Source: Bacteroidota bacterium (GTDB lineage: Bacteria > Bacteroidota > Bacteroidia > J057 > JAJTIE01). From it: a stretch of 64,000 bases of DNA. The DNA is taken from the NCBI GenBank assembly GCA_021300195.1, contig JAJTIE010000025.1, positions 44,728 through 108,727 of the forward strand, read 5' to 3'. This document shows, piece after piece, positions 35,603 to 44,047 of this stretch; position 1 is the first letter of the stretch; each line of letters opens with the position of its first letter. A program made the translations under genes and the position numbers. The notes below the pieces were generated by a model that did not search any database, was not told where the DNA came from, and worked only from the letters and a program-made list of their open reading frames with translations.

Positions 35603-37909
35603 TTAGGCTTCGGAATGGTCATTGTGCTGGGTATGCTCACGCCTTTCGGCCCGCTCATCGCCACTTGGGCTCCGGTCTCTGTCGTAGCCGCGATCGCGAT
35701 CTCGGCGGTCATTGCGTCCGCCTCCGCGCCTATCGTCGCGGCCACCACCACGCCGGTCGTCTCGGCCACCACGCTCACGCGGGGGGGCATCTACCCAGCC
35801 CTCGGGCTTAGGCATCATCGCACGGCGGCTCAGGCGGTATTTACCGGCCTTTTTGTCTACCTCAATCAGCTTTACGGGGAATTCGTCGCCTATTTTGATT
35901 GCATCCTCAATGGTAGGGATGCGCTCATAGGCCACCTCGCTAATATGCAGCCAACCCTCTTTGCCTGGCAGAAACTCTACAAAGGCGCCGCTTTCCTTCA
36001 TGCCCTTCACAATGCCATGAAACTCCTCGCCCACTTCGGGCTGGCGGGTAATGGCCTTGATCCGGTCTGCAGCAGCATTCAGCGAGTCTCGGTCTGGCGA
36101 CGAGATGGTAACATGGCCCTGATTGTTGATTTCTTCGATCACAATCACGGTGTTGGTGGTGCGCTGTAGCTCTTGAATCACCTTGCCCCCTGGGCCGATT
36201 ACGGCACCAATGGTATCCTGCGGGATGATCAGCTTCACCAGGCGTGGGGCAAACTCGCTGTAGTCGGCGCGGGGCTCGCTAATGGCAGCTTGCATCTTAC
36301 CCAGGATATGGGCGCGGCCTTCCTTGGCTTGATACAGGGCTTTGGCCAGCACCTCATAGCTCAGGCCACGCACCTTAATGTCCATCTGGCAGGCCGTTAT
36401 GCCCTTGGGCGTACCGGTTACCTTGAAGTCCATATCGCCCAGGTGGTCCTCATCCCCCAGGATGTCGCTCAGTACAGCGTATCGGTTGCCTTCCATAATC
36501 AGCCCCATGGCAATACCACTCACGGGGGCTGCTATTCTTATACCGGCATCCATCAGCGCCATGGTGCCCGAGCACACGGTGGCCATGCTGCTGCTGCCGT
36601 TGCTCTCCAGCACATCACTGGTTACGCGCACGGTGTAGTCAAAGTCCTTGGGCATCACCCGCTTCAGCGAACGCTCGGCCAAGTTTCCGTGGCCAATCTC
36701 GCGGCGAGAAGGCCCGCGCAGAAACTTGGATTCACCTGTGCTGAAAGGGGGGAAGCTGTATTGCAGCATAAATTTCTTGCTCCCTTCTTTGGTCGCATAG
36801 TCTATGGTCTGCTCATCCATCTTGGTGCCCAGCGTTACCGTAGCCAGTGCCTGGGTCTCTCCCCGGGTGAAGAGGGAAGAGCCGTGCGTACGGGGCAGCA
36901 GATCTACCTCGCAGAATATGGGGCGAATCTCGTCGGGCTTGCGTCCGTCTATGCGCATATTTTCGTCCAGAATGGTGGCACGCATCACGTCGTACACCAC
37001 CTCGGAGAAATAGGACTTGATGGCCAGCTCCAGCTCGGAAGCCCGCTCGTGCTCCGGGTTGTAGAACTGGGCAAGGCACGCATCTTTAATGGCCTTGACA
37101 GCCTCTGAGCGCTGCTGCTTGGGTAGCTGCTGGCTAAGCACGGCTTTCACCTTATCGGTAGCAAAGGCGCGCAGCTGCTGCTCTACCTGCTCGTCGCGTA
37201 GGGGTGTTTCGTAGGTCCGGGTAGGCTTGCCTACCGCCTGACGCAGCTCCTTCTGCCAGGCACATATTTTTTTGATCTGTGCATGTGCGGCCTGCAGGGC
37301 ACCGATCATTACCTCCTCGCTCACCTCGCTGGCTTCGCCCTCCACCATGTTGATGGAGTCTTCGCTGCCGGCCACTACCAACTCCAGTTCAGCGGTTTCG
37401 GTTTCTTCAAAACTGGGATTAATGTGGTACTTACCGCCCTTGTAGATAACGCGAACGGTAGAAACCGGATCGGGGAAGGGGATGTCTGAATTAATCAGCG
37501 CCGCGCTGGCAGCCAGGCAGGCATAGGCATCGGGCTGCACCACACGGTCGTTGCTATACACGGTGATGATCACCTGTATGTCGGCATGGTAGTCCTCGGG
37601 GAACATGGGCCGGATCGTGCGGTCTACAACGCGGCTGGTCAGGATCTCATACTCATTCAGGCGGCCATCGCGCTTGAAGAATCCGCCGGGAAATTTGCCG
37701 GTGGAAGAGTAGTTTTCCTTATAGTCTACGGACAGGGGCAAAAAATCTGTCAGAGGGTTGATCTCGCGCTTGGCCACCACGGTAGCCAGCATGCGGGTAT
37801 CACCTATTGAGAGCCATGCAGAACCATCTGCCTGGCGGGCCATTTTACCGAACTCGATAGATACAGTATGACCATTCTCCAGCTCGAATGAGCGAGAAAG
37901 AGCTTCCAT
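35603..37909 (-). CDS. pnp: polyribonucleotide nucleotidyltransferase (PNPase)
   Basis: 768 residues. It degrades RNA 3' to 5' with phosphate and is a core RNA-decay enzyme. Two RNase PH domains are at about 10-240 and 320-550, with the conserved FLRGPSRREIGHG stretch and the GDMDFK motif. A KH domain (IGPGGKVIQELQ, about 575) and an S1 domain (HGIVKGMKESGAFVEFLPG, about 645) follow. Beyond S1 the tail of about 60 residues is low-complexity, with three copies of a D-R-R-G-G-G-R-D/N unit followed by Arg/Asp/Glu-rich sequence, an unusual RNA-binding-like extension. The order rpsO-pnp is conserved widely. Cytoplasmic. Confidence 0.97.
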   Translation of the reverse strand: MEALSRSFELENGHTVSIEFGKMARQADGSAWLSIGDTRMLATVVAKREINPLTDFLPLSVDYKENYSSTGKFPGGFFKRDGRLNEYEILTSRVVDRTIRPMFPEDYHADIQVIITVYSNDRVVQPDAYACLAASAALINSDIPFPDPVSTVRVIYKGGKYHINPSFEETETAELELVVAGSEDSINMVEGEASEVSEEVMIGALQAAHAQIKKICAWQKELRQAVGKPTRTYETPLRDEQVEQQLRAFATDKVKAVLSQQLPKQQRSEAVKAIKDACLAQFYNPEHERASELELAIKSYFSEVVYDVMRATILDENMRIDGRKPDEIRPIFCEVDLLPRTHGSSLFTRGETQALATVTLGTKMDEQTIDYATKEGSKKFMLQYSFPPFSTGESKFLRGPSRREIGHGNLAERSLKRVMPKDFDYTVRVTSDVLESNGSSSMATVCSGTMALMDAGIRIAAPVSGIAMGLIMEGNRYAVLSDILGDEDHLGDMDFKVTGTPKGITACQMDIKVRGLSYEVLAKALYQAKEGRAHILGKMQAAISEPRADYSEFAPRLVKLIIPQDTIGAVIGPGGKVIQELQRTTNTVIVIEEINNQGHVTISSPDRDSLNAAADRIKAITRQPEVGEEFHGIVKGMKESGAFVEFLPGKEGWLHISEVAYERIPTIEDAIKIGDEFPVKLIEVDKKAGKYRLSRRAMMPKPEGWVDAPPRERGGRDDRRGGGRDDRRGGGRNDRRDRDRGYDRDRSPSGDERAERREHTQHNDHSEA

Positions 37910-37951
37910 AATTGGAGGGGGATTAATAAGATTAAGAAAGGATGAGCTGGC

Positions 37952-38227
37952 TTACTTACGAATGCCCAGCTTCTGAATGATGTCACGATAGCGCTGAATA
38001 TCCTTGTCGCGCAGGTAATCCAGCATCTTGCGGCGCTGCCCTACCAGGCGTAGTAGCCCCATCTTGGTGCTCATATCCTTCCTGTTCTGCTTCAGGTGCT
38101 CATTCAGGTGATTGATGCGGTAGGTAAACAGGGCGATTTGGCTCTCGGCACTACCCGCATCCTTGGCATCCCCTTTCAGGCTATTGGCCTTGAAAATCTC
38201 TGCGGTCTTTTCTTTGGTCAGATACAT
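37952..38227 (-). CDS. rpsO: 30S ribosomal protein S15
   Basis: 91 residues from the ATG at 38227, matching the usual Bacteroidota start MYLTKEK. S15 binds 16S rRNA in the platform. Signature: GSAESQIALFTYRINHLNEHLK, and the late LRLVGQRRKMLDYLRDKD-type helix. It lies 42 nt before pnp, the widely conserved arrangement in which pnp mRNA control often involves the rpsO-pnp intergenic region. Expression likely from the promoter at 38258-38288. Confidence 0.97.
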   Translation of the reverse strand: MYLTKEKTAEIFKANSLKGDAKDAGSAESQIALFTYRINHLNEHLKQNRKDMSTKMGLLRLVGQRRKMLDYLRDKDIQRYRDIIQKLGIRK

Positions 38228-38257
38228 TGCTCTTTTCTCTTCTATTTTATCAAGTGG

Positions 38258-38288
38258 CAAAATAAGCGAGAATTCTCTATCCCTACAA
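38258..38288 (-). promoter_or_regulatory. promoter of rpsO-pnp
   Basis: Minus strand has TTG (38286-38288), a 20-nt spacer and TTATTTTG (38258-38265), one mismatch to TAnnTTTG. It lies 30 nt before the rpsO ATG. Confidence 0.5.
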
Positions 38289-38430
38289 TTTTTTTCGCAC
38301 TTGCTTTGCTTTTTTCTTGCGTACCCCTGTGGGTGTCCGGCCCCAGGCCATTTGGTTTTTTTTCAGGCTACGCATATAGCATTCTGTTTTTGTTTGCTAA
38401 TTTGCCCTCCGCTTAAATTTTTTGTTTGTT

Positions 38431-40911
38431 ATGCCTCAGATTTGTATCAAGCCCAGCCTGTATCGGTTTTTCTATGCCCTGAGCGTACTGGCCAGCTATG
38501 TGGCAATGCACCCTATGGCCCAGGCACAGACACCCGAAACGCGCACCCACCTGTACGACCCCGCCTCGCATCCGCGCGACCATACCATAGATGTGCAGCA
38601 TGTGCGGGCCGAGCTGGGCTTTCGGCCAGAGGCTGGCCAAGTATATGGCCAGGTGTGGCAAACCTTCCGGTCCCTGCGCCCTAGCCTGGATACCCTGTGG
38701 ATAGATGGCGAAGGCATACAGATAAGCGCCGCCCTGCTAGACGGGCAGGCAGTACCCTACACCCAGCAGCCAGGCGGCATATCTCTGCAGTTTCCGAAGC
38801 CCATTACCTGGGATAAGCCCTACACCCTGCAGCTAGACTATGCATGTACGCCCAGTGATGCAGGAAATGCCAAGAACAACATACACTTTATAGGCTGGAA
38901 TGACCCCCTGCAACTGAAGCGCAAACAGATATGGGCACACGACATACAGGGCTGGATGCCGGTATACACCGGCGCGAATGACAAATTCACCACAGACCTG
39001 ACTGTGCGCTTCCGCAAGCCCTACTTTGTGCGCTGCAATGGCACGCCTGGCCGCGTAGTAGCGCATGCCGATGGCACCCGCAGTTTCCGCTACCGGATGA
39101 CTAAACCCATGAGCAGTTACCTGATTATGCTAGCCATAGGCGAATACGATGGGGTGGTGCGAAAAGCCCGGAACGGCAAGCCGCACTACCTGTACTACTA
39201 CCCGGAGTACGCCAACCGGGTAGAGCCTACCTATCGCTACAGCACCCAGATGATGGACTGGCTGGAGCAGGAGCTGAACGTGCCCTACCCCTGGGACAGC
39301 TATGGGCAGATCCCCATCATTGACTACATGTACGGAGCCATGGAAACCACCACCTGCACCGTGTATGGCGACTTCTACCAGGTGGATTCCATCGCATACA
39401 ACGACCGCAGCTATGTGCAGACCAACTGCCACGAGCTGGTGCACCAGTGGTTTGGCGACTATGTAACACACCTGACCTTTGGAGACATCTGGCTGACCGA
39501 AAGCTTTGCCACCTACTATGCCAAGAAGTTTATCCAGCAGCTACAAGGGCCCGAGGCCTACGAGCTGGAGCGCATACAGGAGCTGCGTAGCACCCTGGCA
39601 GCAGCCGAAAAGGACGCCCAGCCTGTGGGCAGCAGCCTAGGTAACCCGGCGCGCTGGTACCCCAAGGGCAGCCTGGTGCTGGATATGCTGCGGGATGTGG
39701 TGGGCGACGAGCCCTTCAGGCGCAGCATTACGCGCTACCTGCAGGCGCACCCCTACGGAATGGTTACCAGCCACGACCTGTACCGGGCCTTTGAGGCAGA
39801 GCTGGGCTGGAACCTGGACTGGTTTTTTGACCAGTGGGTACACCGTGGCGGAGAACCACACTACCAGATAAACTACACCACAGCAGCCCACGAGACTGAG
39901 ATAAACATCAAGCAAATCCAGCCTGTAACTGAGCTTTCAGGCTTATTCAAGATGCCCATTTGGCTACAGGTGCATTATACAAACGGGACGTACGATAGCC
40001 TGCAACTATGGGTGGAAAAGGCAGAACACACGGTGCGTATACCCAAGAAGGATAAGCAAGAGCTAAGCTTCGTTTTGTTTGATCCTGGGGCACGTGTAAT
40101 AAAGAAGCTCAGCTTTGACCGCACCCCCACCGAGCTAATGGCCCAGGCCCTGCACGCCCCCCTGCTGCGCGACCGCTACGATGCCCTGCGGGCGCTAGAC
40201 ACGGTAGCCCTGGCAGAAAAACGACCCGCACTCATAGCAGCCTACCGGCAGGCCACACACTGGCTGCCAAAGGCGGAAGTGGTGCGCCAGCTAGCCCGCG
40301 ATACGGAGCCCGATGCCCAAGCCCTACTGGCCAGTGCCCTACAGGCACCCCACATCCAGCTGCGCACCTATGCAGCCCTCTACCTGGATAGCCTGCAGCC
40401 CGAGCTACGCCCCCTATATGAGCACCTGCTGACAGACAGTAGCTACTTTGCCCGCGCCAAAGCCCTGGAAACCCTCTGCAAAAACTACCCGGAAGATGCA
40501 GACGCCTACCTGGCCACCACCCAGAACATGCAGGGCTGGCGGGGCAGAAATATTCGTATCAAATGGCTCAAAATCCGGATAGGCCTGCGGCCAGAAACCG
40601 CACAGCCCTACCTGGATGAGCTAAAAGCCTACTGCACCAGCAGCTATGAGTTTGAAACCCGCATAAATGCCCTGGATGCCCTGCGGCAACTAAACCAGCT
40701 GCCCGATGACGTGATCCCCCTCCTCTACCAGGCATGCCTGCACTGGAACGCCCGCCTGGCAGGCGCGGCAGGGGCCGTGCTCAAGCATTTTTATGCGCAG
40801 GCCGACACGGCAGCCCAGCTGCAGGCCTATGAATCTGGCCAAAACTGGACCCCTGAGCAGGATGCCATGCTAAAGCCCCACAGGCCCGAAGGGCAGGCGG
40901 AGAAAAAATAG
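38431..40911 (+). CDS. M1 family metallopeptidase (aminopeptidase N type), exported
   Basis: 826 residues from the ATG at 38431; a TTG three codons earlier is less likely. Signal peptide ends near PMAQAQ. The zinc site HELVHQW is at about residues 333-339, with the third ligand Glu about 19 residues later in WLTESFATYYAKK. The substrate-recognition motif is GAMETT, in place of the canonical GAMEN. A C-terminal helical/HEAT-like region (about 560-820) follows. M1 enzymes remove N-terminal residues from peptides. No T9SS sorting domain is seen, so a periplasmic location is likely. Monocistronic, divergent from rpsO. Confidence 0.93.
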   Translation: MPQICIKPSLYRFFYALSVLASYVAMHPMAQAQTPETRTHLYDPASHPRDHTIDVQHVRAELGFRPEAGQVYGQVWQTFRSLRPSLDTLWIDGEGIQISAALLDGQAVPYTQQPGGISLQFPKPITWDKPYTLQLDYACTPSDAGNAKNNIHFIGWNDPLQLKRKQIWAHDIQGWMPVYTGANDKFTTDLTVRFRKPYFVRCNGTPGRVVAHADGTRSFRYRMTKPMSSYLIMLAIGEYDGVVRKARNGKPHYLYYYPEYANRVEPTYRYSTQMMDWLEQELNVPYPWDSYGQIPIIDYMYGAMETTTCTVYGDFYQVDSIAYNDRSYVQTNCHELVHQWFGDYVTHLTFGDIWLTESFATYYAKKFIQQLQGPEAYELERIQELRSTLAAAEKDAQPVGSSLGNPARWYPKGSLVLDMLRDVVGDEPFRRSITRYLQAHPYGMVTSHDLYRAFEAELGWNLDWFFDQWVHRGGEPHYQINYTTAAHETEINIKQIQPVTELSGLFKMPIWLQVHYTNGTYDSLQLWVEKAEHTVRIPKKDKQELSFVLFDPGARVIKKLSFDRTPTELMAQALHAPLLRDRYDALRALDTVALAEKRPALIAAYRQATHWLPKAEVVRQLARDTEPDAQALLASALQAPHIQLRTYAALYLDSLQPELRPLYEHLLTDSSYFARAKALETLCKNYPEDADAYLATTQNMQGWRGRNIRIKWLKIRIGLRPETAQPYLDELKAYCTSSYEFETRINALDALRQLNQLPDDVIPLLYQACLHWNARLAGAAGAVLKHFYAQADTAAQLQAYESGQNWTPEQDAMLKPHRPEGQAEKK

Positions 40912-40928
40912 GCTGGGCCCATGCGTAG

Positions 40929-40958
40929 TTGAAGTTGAGGGAGGGTTGCGTAACTTTG
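40929..40958 (+). promoter_or_regulatory. promoter of marC
   Basis: TTG (40929-40931), 19-nt spacer, TAACTTTG (40951-40958): a full match to the Bacteroidetes promoter form TTG-N19-TAnnTTTG, 38 nt before the marC ATG at 40997. It also argues against an earlier TTG start at 40946, which would overlap the promoter. Confidence 0.75.
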
Positions 40959-40996
40959 TGGACACTGTGCCTGCCCAGGGGCACAGGCTCGTGCGT

Positions 40997-41653
40997 ATGA
41001 CCTACGGCCTGGATTTTTACCTGATTTTTCTGACGGGCCTCGTCACCATGATGAACCCACTCAGCGTGGTGCCGGTGTTTCTGGGGCTTACGCATGACCG
41101 GGATGAAAAGGAGAAGCGGCGGATCCTGTGGCGGGTAGCCAATTATGGGTTTTTCATGCTGGTGGTTGTGCTGCTGGCGGGTAGCTATATCCTCAACTTT
41201 TTTGGCATCACCATACCCGCCCTGCGCATTGGCGGCAGTATCCTGATTATGAACAGCGGATACAACATGCTGCAAAATCGCGGCAACGTAAGCAAGAAAA
41301 CGCTGGAACAGGACAATGAACGAGACGACATCTCCTTTGCGCCACTCACCATGCCCCTTACCGTAGGGCCGGGCACCATTGCGCTTACCCTTAGCTACGC
41401 CGAGCGGGTACCGGCCCTGTGGAACCTGAATGGGGTGATGGTGCACGTATTCCTGCTGGCAGCCATACTGGTGGCCATGGCCCTGGTGTACCTGGTGCTA
41501 CGCAGCAGCGAGTACCTGCAGCGGGTGCTGGGGCACACCGGCATAGCTGCGATGACCCGAATTATGGGGTTCATTGTACTCTGTATCGGCATACAGATTT
41601 TGCTTTCCACCACAGGCGAGCTACTCCGAGAGAATGGCCTGATCTCCCGCTAG
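40997..41653 (+). CDS. marC: MarC family integral membrane protein
   Basis: 218 residues with about six transmembrane helices. Family hallmarks: GLVTMMNPLSVVPVFLGLT near the start, AFLxG/IxI-like central helix (FFGITIPALRIGGSILIM), PLTMPLTVGPGTIA in the middle (the MarC PxxxPxxxGPGxI signature) and RIMGFIVLCIGIQ near the end. MarC proteins resemble small transporters, but their substrate is not established despite the name. Its 3' end overlaps the 3' end of the converging DUF1015 gene by 33 bases. Confidence 0.93.
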   Translation: MTYGLDFYLIFLTGLVTMMNPLSVVPVFLGLTHDRDEKEKRRILWRVANYGFFMLVVVLLAGSYILNFFGITIPALRIGGSILIMNSGYNMLQNRGNVSKKTLEQDNERDDISFAPLTMPLTVGPGTIALTLSYAERVPALWNLNGVMVHVFLLAAILVAMALVYLVLRSSEYLQRVLGHTGIAAMTRIMGFIVLCIGIQILLSTTGELLRENGLISR

Positions 41654-42991
41654 GCGAGACCACTGTAGCGCCACGGCAGAGGGCTGCACACCCGAGAGGA
41701 AGAGTGCCTCGTGCGGGGCCTGGTAGTCTGCTTCGCGCAGGCTGGCAAACACAAGGCCGTTCATCAGCTTGGGGAAGAAAAAGGTGCTTTTGGCCGGCAT
41801 CAGCCACTCATCATTGCACACGGCCAGCAGGCTACGCATGGGCACCCCGTTCAGGATGAAAGCAGCGTGGGTATCGCTCGCCTGCCGGATTGCCTCCTGG
41901 GCCTGGGGTACATACCGGATATCGAGCTGGGTGGCCTGCTCTTCATAGGGCATGCCCAGTATTTTATCCAGCACCAGGTAGTGCAGCAGGGTATAGTCCA
42001 GGTCCTTCACGCTGCTGGGCATACGCGGCTCTATCAGCTCCAGCGGGTCCAGCTCTGGCCGCAGGGAGAGGATGAGCTGCCTGCCCTGCCACACCAGGCC
42101 AAGTGTATGCGCCCGATCGCGTATGGCTTCATACAGGCTCTGTCGGCTGCGGTGCTCTGTCAGTTCGAAAAACAACTGCAGGTCTGTTGCCAGCTGGGCA
42201 TGGGTGTGCCCGGCTGGCATGCGCAGCACGCGGTGTATGGGCAGTATCTGCAGGTCGTGCCCCCGCATGTTGCTCAGGTACATCAGGTGGTAGCGGTAGG
42301 GGTGGTGCGCTGGCAGGTTTGGGTTCTGCTCCAGTGCCCTGCGCAGCAGGCGCCTGCTGGCCGCCACCCGGTGGTGCCCGTCTGCAATATAGATCTTCTT
42401 GGGGGCCAGCACCTCGCGCATGCGGTCCAGGTCCTTGCGGTGCACCGCCATACTCAGCTGGCTACGCACACCCTGAAAGTCTGTAGCATCCATCAGGGGA
42501 GCCTCCATGTAGGCCGCTAGCAGGGGCTCCAGCCGAAAGTAGGGGTCACTATACAGGCCATGGGTAGGGGTCAGCTGCATCTGCATCTGCTGCAGCAGCT
42601 CGGCCCGCTGGGCCACCCGTGCCGGTAGCACCCCCTCGTGGGGTACAAGGGTGTCGGGCTCGCCCTCGGGCGAGATCCTGACCAGGGCCAGAAACCCCCT
42701 GCGCACCTGCTGGGTGCTGTGGCCGAATAGCGAAAAGGTCTGAAAGAATGGGTAAAAACTCGGCAGCGGATCTTGGCGAAGCACACCCGTGGCACGCCAC
42801 TGCAGGCCGGCAGCCTGTGCGGCCCCCAGGTCTCTGGGCATGGCCAGGTGCAGGCTGCTGTGGGGCTGCTGATACAGCTGCTGGAAAAAGGCATCGTCAA
42901 AGCCATCGTACATAGGGCTGAGCACGTCCATGGGCTGCCGAAAAAACTCGGGAGCATAGCGCCATGCACGAAAAGGACGAATCTCTGCCAT
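41621..42991 (-). CDS. DUF1015 family protein
   Basis: 456 residues, a typical DUF1015 length. Begins MAEIRPFRAWRYAP, as most family members do. The family hallmark IADGHHRVAASRR is at about residue 200, with L-Y-L-S-N-M and LPIHRVL following. Family function is not established; the DGHHR motif resembles ParB/sulfiredoxin-type nucleotide-binding motifs. In other bacteria it often sits beside serine biosynthesis genes, but not here. It is transcribed divergently from the PLP-enzyme gene, and its 3' end overlaps marC by 33 bases. Confidence 0.92.
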   Translation of the reverse strand: MAEIRPFRAWRYAPEFFRQPMDVLSPMYDGFDDAFFQQLYQQPHSSLHLAMPRDLGAAQAAGLQWRATGVLRQDPLPSFYPFFQTFSLFGHSTQQVRRGFLALVRISPEGEPDTLVPHEGVLPARVAQRAELLQQMQMQLTPTHGLYSDPYFRLEPLLAAYMEAPLMDATDFQGVRSQLSMAVHRKDLDRMREVLAPKKIYIADGHHRVAASRRLLRRALEQNPNLPAHHPYRYHLMYLSNMRGHDLQILPIHRVLRMPAGHTHAQLATDLQLFFELTEHRSRQSLYEAIRDRAHTLGLVWQGRQLILSLRPELDPLELIEPRMPSSVKDLDYTLLHYLVLDKILGMPYEEQATQLDIRYVPQAQEAIRQASDTHAAFILNGVPMRSLLAVCNDEWLMPAKSTFFFPKLMNGLVFASLREADYQAPHEALFLSGVQPSAVALQWSRLAGDQAILSE

Positions 42992-43028
42992 GATGGGGGT
43001 TCAGCTGTTGAACATACTAATGTGGCGG

Positions 43029-43036
43029 CAAAAGTA
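43029..43036 (-). promoter_or_regulatory. -7 element of the DUF1015 gene
   Basis: Minus strand reads TACTTTTG, an exact TAnnTTTG match, 37 nt before the ATG at 42991. It is only 12 nt from the opposite-facing -7 box at 43049, so the two divergent promoters overlap. Confidence 0.55.
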
Positions 43037-43048
43037 GCAAAGCCTGCG

Positions 43049-43056
43049 TAGTTTTG
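43049..43056 (+). promoter_or_regulatory. -7 element of the PLP-enzyme gene, leaderless-type spacing
   Basis: TAGTTTTG, an exact TAnnTTTG match ending 7 nt before the ATG at 43064. The transcript would start at or next to the initiation codon. An earlier GTG start at 43058 would leave even less room. Confidence 0.5.
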
Positions 43057-43063
43057 GGTGCAA

Positions 43064-43951
43064 ATGCCTGCTTTTTTGCACAACATCCTTTCACCCCGTA
43101 CGCACATTGACCATATATCATTTGGCGAAGAATGCTTCTACGCCAAACGAGAAGACCAGATACTGGATGGGCTGGGCGCAAATAAACTGCGCAAGGCCAG
43201 CAGCCTGTTTCCCAGCCTGCTGGCAGGCAGGGCGGGTGTGGTGCTGGTGGGGGGTGCGTATAGCAATCAGCTGCTGGCGTATACCCGTCTGCTTCGGCAG
43301 CATGCCCCCCGGATAGACATCCGGCTGGTGGTGCGGGGCGAACCTGAGCTGAGGCCCGTGGGCAACCTGGCCCAGCTGCGGGCACTGCTACCCCCGCAGG
43401 CATTCCACTGGCAGGCACGCAGCAGCTGGAACCAGGCACCGCATGCGGCCCGGCAGCTAGCTGAGCAGCTGGGGAGCTATGCCGTTATCCCCGAAGGCAG
43501 CTTCATGCCCCAGGCCGTGGCCGGAGCTGCCACCCTGGCACAGGATATACAGCGCAATGAGGCGGAAAGTGGCCTGCACTTTGGCCATATATGGCTGGAC
43601 GCAGGTACGGGCCTAACGGCCATGGCTACCCTGCTGGCACTGCCCGACAGGCACTACCACATCATAGAGCTGGCTGCGGACCCCCTACCCTTTGCCCAGC
43701 GGCTGGCACAGGTGGCCCACTGGATGGGGCAAGACGTACCGGCCCTGCACTACAGCCTGTACCGCCCTGGCCTGGCCCCACGCTTCGGCCAGGTAACGCA
43801 GGCCGTAAGAGACTATGCCGCCCGCTTCCGGGCCGAAACCGGCATACAGCCCGACTGGGTATACACCACCAAGCTGCTGGCCACAGCCCTACCCCTGCTG
43901 AACACCCAGGCAGGCACACAGCTACTGGTGCTGAGCGGCGGCGGCGCTTAG
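43064..43951 (+). CDS. PLP-dependent ACC deaminase / D-cysteine desulfhydrase-like protein
   Basis: 295 residues from the ATG at 43064. Fold-type II PLP enzyme. The N-terminal KREDQILDGLGANKLRK (residues about 26-42) carries the predicted PLP lysine in G-A-N-K-L-R-K. GGAYSNQLLA (about 66-75) is the phosphate/substrate loop, usually GGxxSNH in this family, here with Gln for His. PEGSF and DAGTG follow, with LSGGG at the C-terminus. Related enzymes break down 1-aminocyclopropane-1-carboxylate or D-cysteine; the substrate here cannot be fixed. It lies 96 nt upstream of trpR but ends before the trp operator, so it is a separate unit. Confidence 0.87.
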   Translation: MPAFLHNILSPRTHIDHISFGEECFYAKREDQILDGLGANKLRKASSLFPSLLAGRAGVVLVGGAYSNQLLAYTRLLRQHAPRIDIRLVVRGEPELRPVGNLAQLRALLPPQAFHWQARSSWNQAPHAARQLAEQLGSYAVIPEGSFMPQAVAGAATLAQDIQRNEAESGLHFGHIWLDAGTGLTAMATLLALPDRHYHIIELAADPLPFAQRLAQVAHWMGQDVPALHYSLYRPGLAPRFGQVTQAVRDYAARFRAETGIQPDWVYTTKLLATALPLLNTQAGTQLLVLSGGGA

Positions 43952-43997
43952 GCCAGTTCCAGCTCGGCCAGGCAGCTGGTTCAGCCAACAATAAAAC

Positions 43998-44015
43998 GTA
44001 CTAGTACACTAGTGC
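43998..44015. promoter_or_regulatory. trp operator (TrpR binding palindrome)
   Basis: Reads GTACTAGTACACTAGTGC. From memory the E. coli trp operator core is GTACTAGTTAACTAGTAC, so the two differ at only 3 of 18 positions and share the CTAG-N4-CTAG layout recognised by TrpR. It sits where the -33 element of the trp promoter should be, 16 nt before the -7 box. Binding by the downstream-encoded TrpR would block transcription. Confidence 0.85.
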
Positions 44016-44031
44016 AAATCCGGAATTTTTC

Positions 44032-44039
44032 TACCTTTG
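44032..44039 (+). promoter_or_regulatory. -7 promoter element of the trp operon
   Basis: TACCTTTG, an exact TAnnTTTG match, ending 8 nt before the trpR ATG at 44048. The operator covers the expected -33 position. Transcript predicted to be leaderless or nearly so, leaving no room for a leader-peptide attenuator. Confidence 0.65.
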
Positions 44040-44047
44040 CAGCTATC

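Noticed and set aside
36173..37108. 311-codon plus-strand frame opposite pnp
   Set aside because: Shadow of the PNPase gene, which is intact on the minus strand; no signal, domain or promoter supports it.
41621..41653. Antisense overlap of marC and DUF1015 as a regulatory feature
   Set aside because: A 33-base tail-to-tail overlap is common between compact converging genes; nothing else suggests regulation.
44012..44047. Upstream start for trpR adding 12 residues
   Set aside because: It would place the start codon inside the operator and the -7 box inside the coding region.
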